Shown piece by piece: positions 6,344 to 7,257 of a DNA stretch of 7,257 nucleotides. The stretch's first letter is position 1; each line of letters begins with the position of its first letter. Under the pieces are notes generated by a model, which saw only the letters and a program-made list of their open reading frames with translations, did not search any database and had not been told where the DNA came from. The translations under genes and the position numbers were made by a program. Where the stretch lies: NCBI GenBank assembly GCA_016763875.1, contig JAESSZ010000567.1, positions 1 through 7,257 on the forward strand, in the 5' to 3' direction. This DNA comes from Nannocystaceae bacterium. GTDB lineage: Bacteria; Myxococcota_A; Polyangia; Nannocystales; Nannocystaceae.

Positions 6344-7257
6344 ATGGCACGCCTCCCCCTGTCGGTCGCCTTTCTTTCGTGTGCACTCCCGATTGCCTGC
6401 AGTCCCACTCCACAGCGGGAGTACGGCCCACTTGTAGGCAGTTCCAGCGACGCCGGCGCCGACGATTTCGACGACGAGGACGACCCCGACGAGAGCGACG
6501 ATGCAGCCGCCGAGACGAGCGAAACCGGCGGTCCAGACGAGCCGGATGACGACGATGGACTCGACGACGGGGAACCTGCCGACGACGGCGATCCACCCGG
6601 ACCCTCGCTAAGCTCCGCCCTTCCGCAGCCCCGAATGTACTGCGCCGCCAATGGTTGCATGGAGGGCGGCCTGGGAGCGATCGGGAAACTCGAGGGACGT
6701 GACGTGGTGCGCGAGGCGTTCTTTTCGATTGCGGGTTTCCCCGACGGCCACACCTACTCCACGCACGCGCATACGGGTAGTAGCGCCCCCCCGATGCACG
6801 GCGTCATGGGCCAAGTAAGCGCGGGATTCGTGTGCTCACCACGCTCATCGCCGAGTCGGGAGTCGCGTCGTGCGACGATCTGCCCCTCAGCGGCCAAACC
6901 GAACTTGCCTCGGCACCGGGCGTTGTCATCAGTTTCGCTCCGGGCGAGACCGCGCCGCCGCCGGGATTCCACGGCGCAGGTGTAGCGTTCGAAAAACGCG
7001 TGCAGATGACGGACGCCTCGGGCGCAACCGCCATGGTCGAAACGACGTGCGGCCGCGACGCTGCTTTCGCCTCCCTCAACCTGCTTGAGGCGCCAGGCGT
7101 GTACAGCCGCATCGACGTGGTCTGGGACACCACCGAACACGACGCGCATCAGGTCGAGCTCGTTGCCTACAGCAAGTTGCGAGACGAACGAGTGGCAATC
7201 CGCTTCATGACCGACGAGCAGGAGTACGCCCTGTGGATGGTGCGCGTGCGAGCGAGC
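6344..7257 (+). pseudogene. Acidic-linker lipoprotein, frameshifted and 3' partial
   Basis: From ATG 6344 the protein begins MARLPLSVAFLSCALPIAC, a signal peptide with lipobox Cys19. Residues 38-84 are extremely acidic (runs such as DDFDDEDDPDESDD). A folded segment follows with Cys100, Cys105, REAFFSIAGFPDG and a THAH motif at 140-143. After about 6820 this frame turns Arg/Ser-rich and stops at 6985. The next frame, open from 6784 to the window end, reads as ordinary protein: VLTTLIAESGVASCDDLPL, VVISFAPGE, VYSRIDVVWD, VAIRFMTDEQEYALWMVRVR. So one base appears to be missing between about 6784 and 6832. Candidates are the seven-C run at 6786-6792 and the GCGGGATTCG at 6821-6830. The stop codon in the second frame at 6781 sets the left limit. 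Adding one base makes 305 residues to the window edge. The family is not recognised. It is a real break or a sequence error. Confidence 0.75.

Noticed and set aside
6037..6753. 238-residue minus-strand frame with a Ser/Pro-rich stretch
   Set aside because: Antisense shadow of the acidic spacer of the lipoprotein at 6344; no signal peptide or motif, and it overlaps the end of the propeller-like gene.

Overview
The window reads as a piece of a high-GC, gene-dense bacterial chromosome. Four of its seven genes encode probable lipoproteins built the same way: a short signal peptide, a lipobox cysteine, a long Asp/Ser/Thr/Gly-rich spacer, then a Cys-containing folded domain. Together with an ECF-sigma-like segment joined to membrane and pentapeptide-repeat domains, this style is typical of myxobacteria, most of all the Nannocystis/Plesiocystis/Enhygromyxa group. 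The taxonomic call is inference from protein style; there is no marker gene in the window.

Layout, left to right. (1) 2-1711 (+), 5' end outside the window: an ECF sigma region-4-like segment running in frame into about seven membrane helices, about 20 pentapeptide repeats and a Cys-containing C-terminal domain. (2) 1745-2716 (+): an alpha/beta-hydrolase lipoprotein with a visible Ser-Asp-His triad. (3) 2760-3527 (-), convergent with (2): a lipoprotein of unknown function. (4) 3598-4664 (-): queG, epoxyqueuosine reductase, the last step of queuosine tRNA modification, broken by an apparent one-base deletion; a 24-bp tandem duplication covers its stop codon. (5) 4661-5239 (-): a CoA-type Nudix hydrolase whose stop overlaps the queG start (ATGA). 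(6) 5315-6274 (+), divergent from (5): a lipoprotein with a degenerate beta-propeller-like domain. (7) 6344-7257 (+), 3' end outside the window: an acidic-linker lipoprotein with a second apparent one-base deletion.

How the genes relate: the Nudix gene and queG form a translationally coupled housekeeping pair. The lipoproteins look like separate envelope or surface genes rather than one pathway. The most interesting object is gene 1, a sigma-region-4/membrane/pentapeptide fusion whose recognition helix looks scrambled by two compensating single-base changes. I see no mobile element, CRISPR array, tRNA or rRNA. No intergenic stretch exceeds 80 bases. The apparent single-base defects in three genes mean that sequence error must be excluded before biological meaning is given to them.
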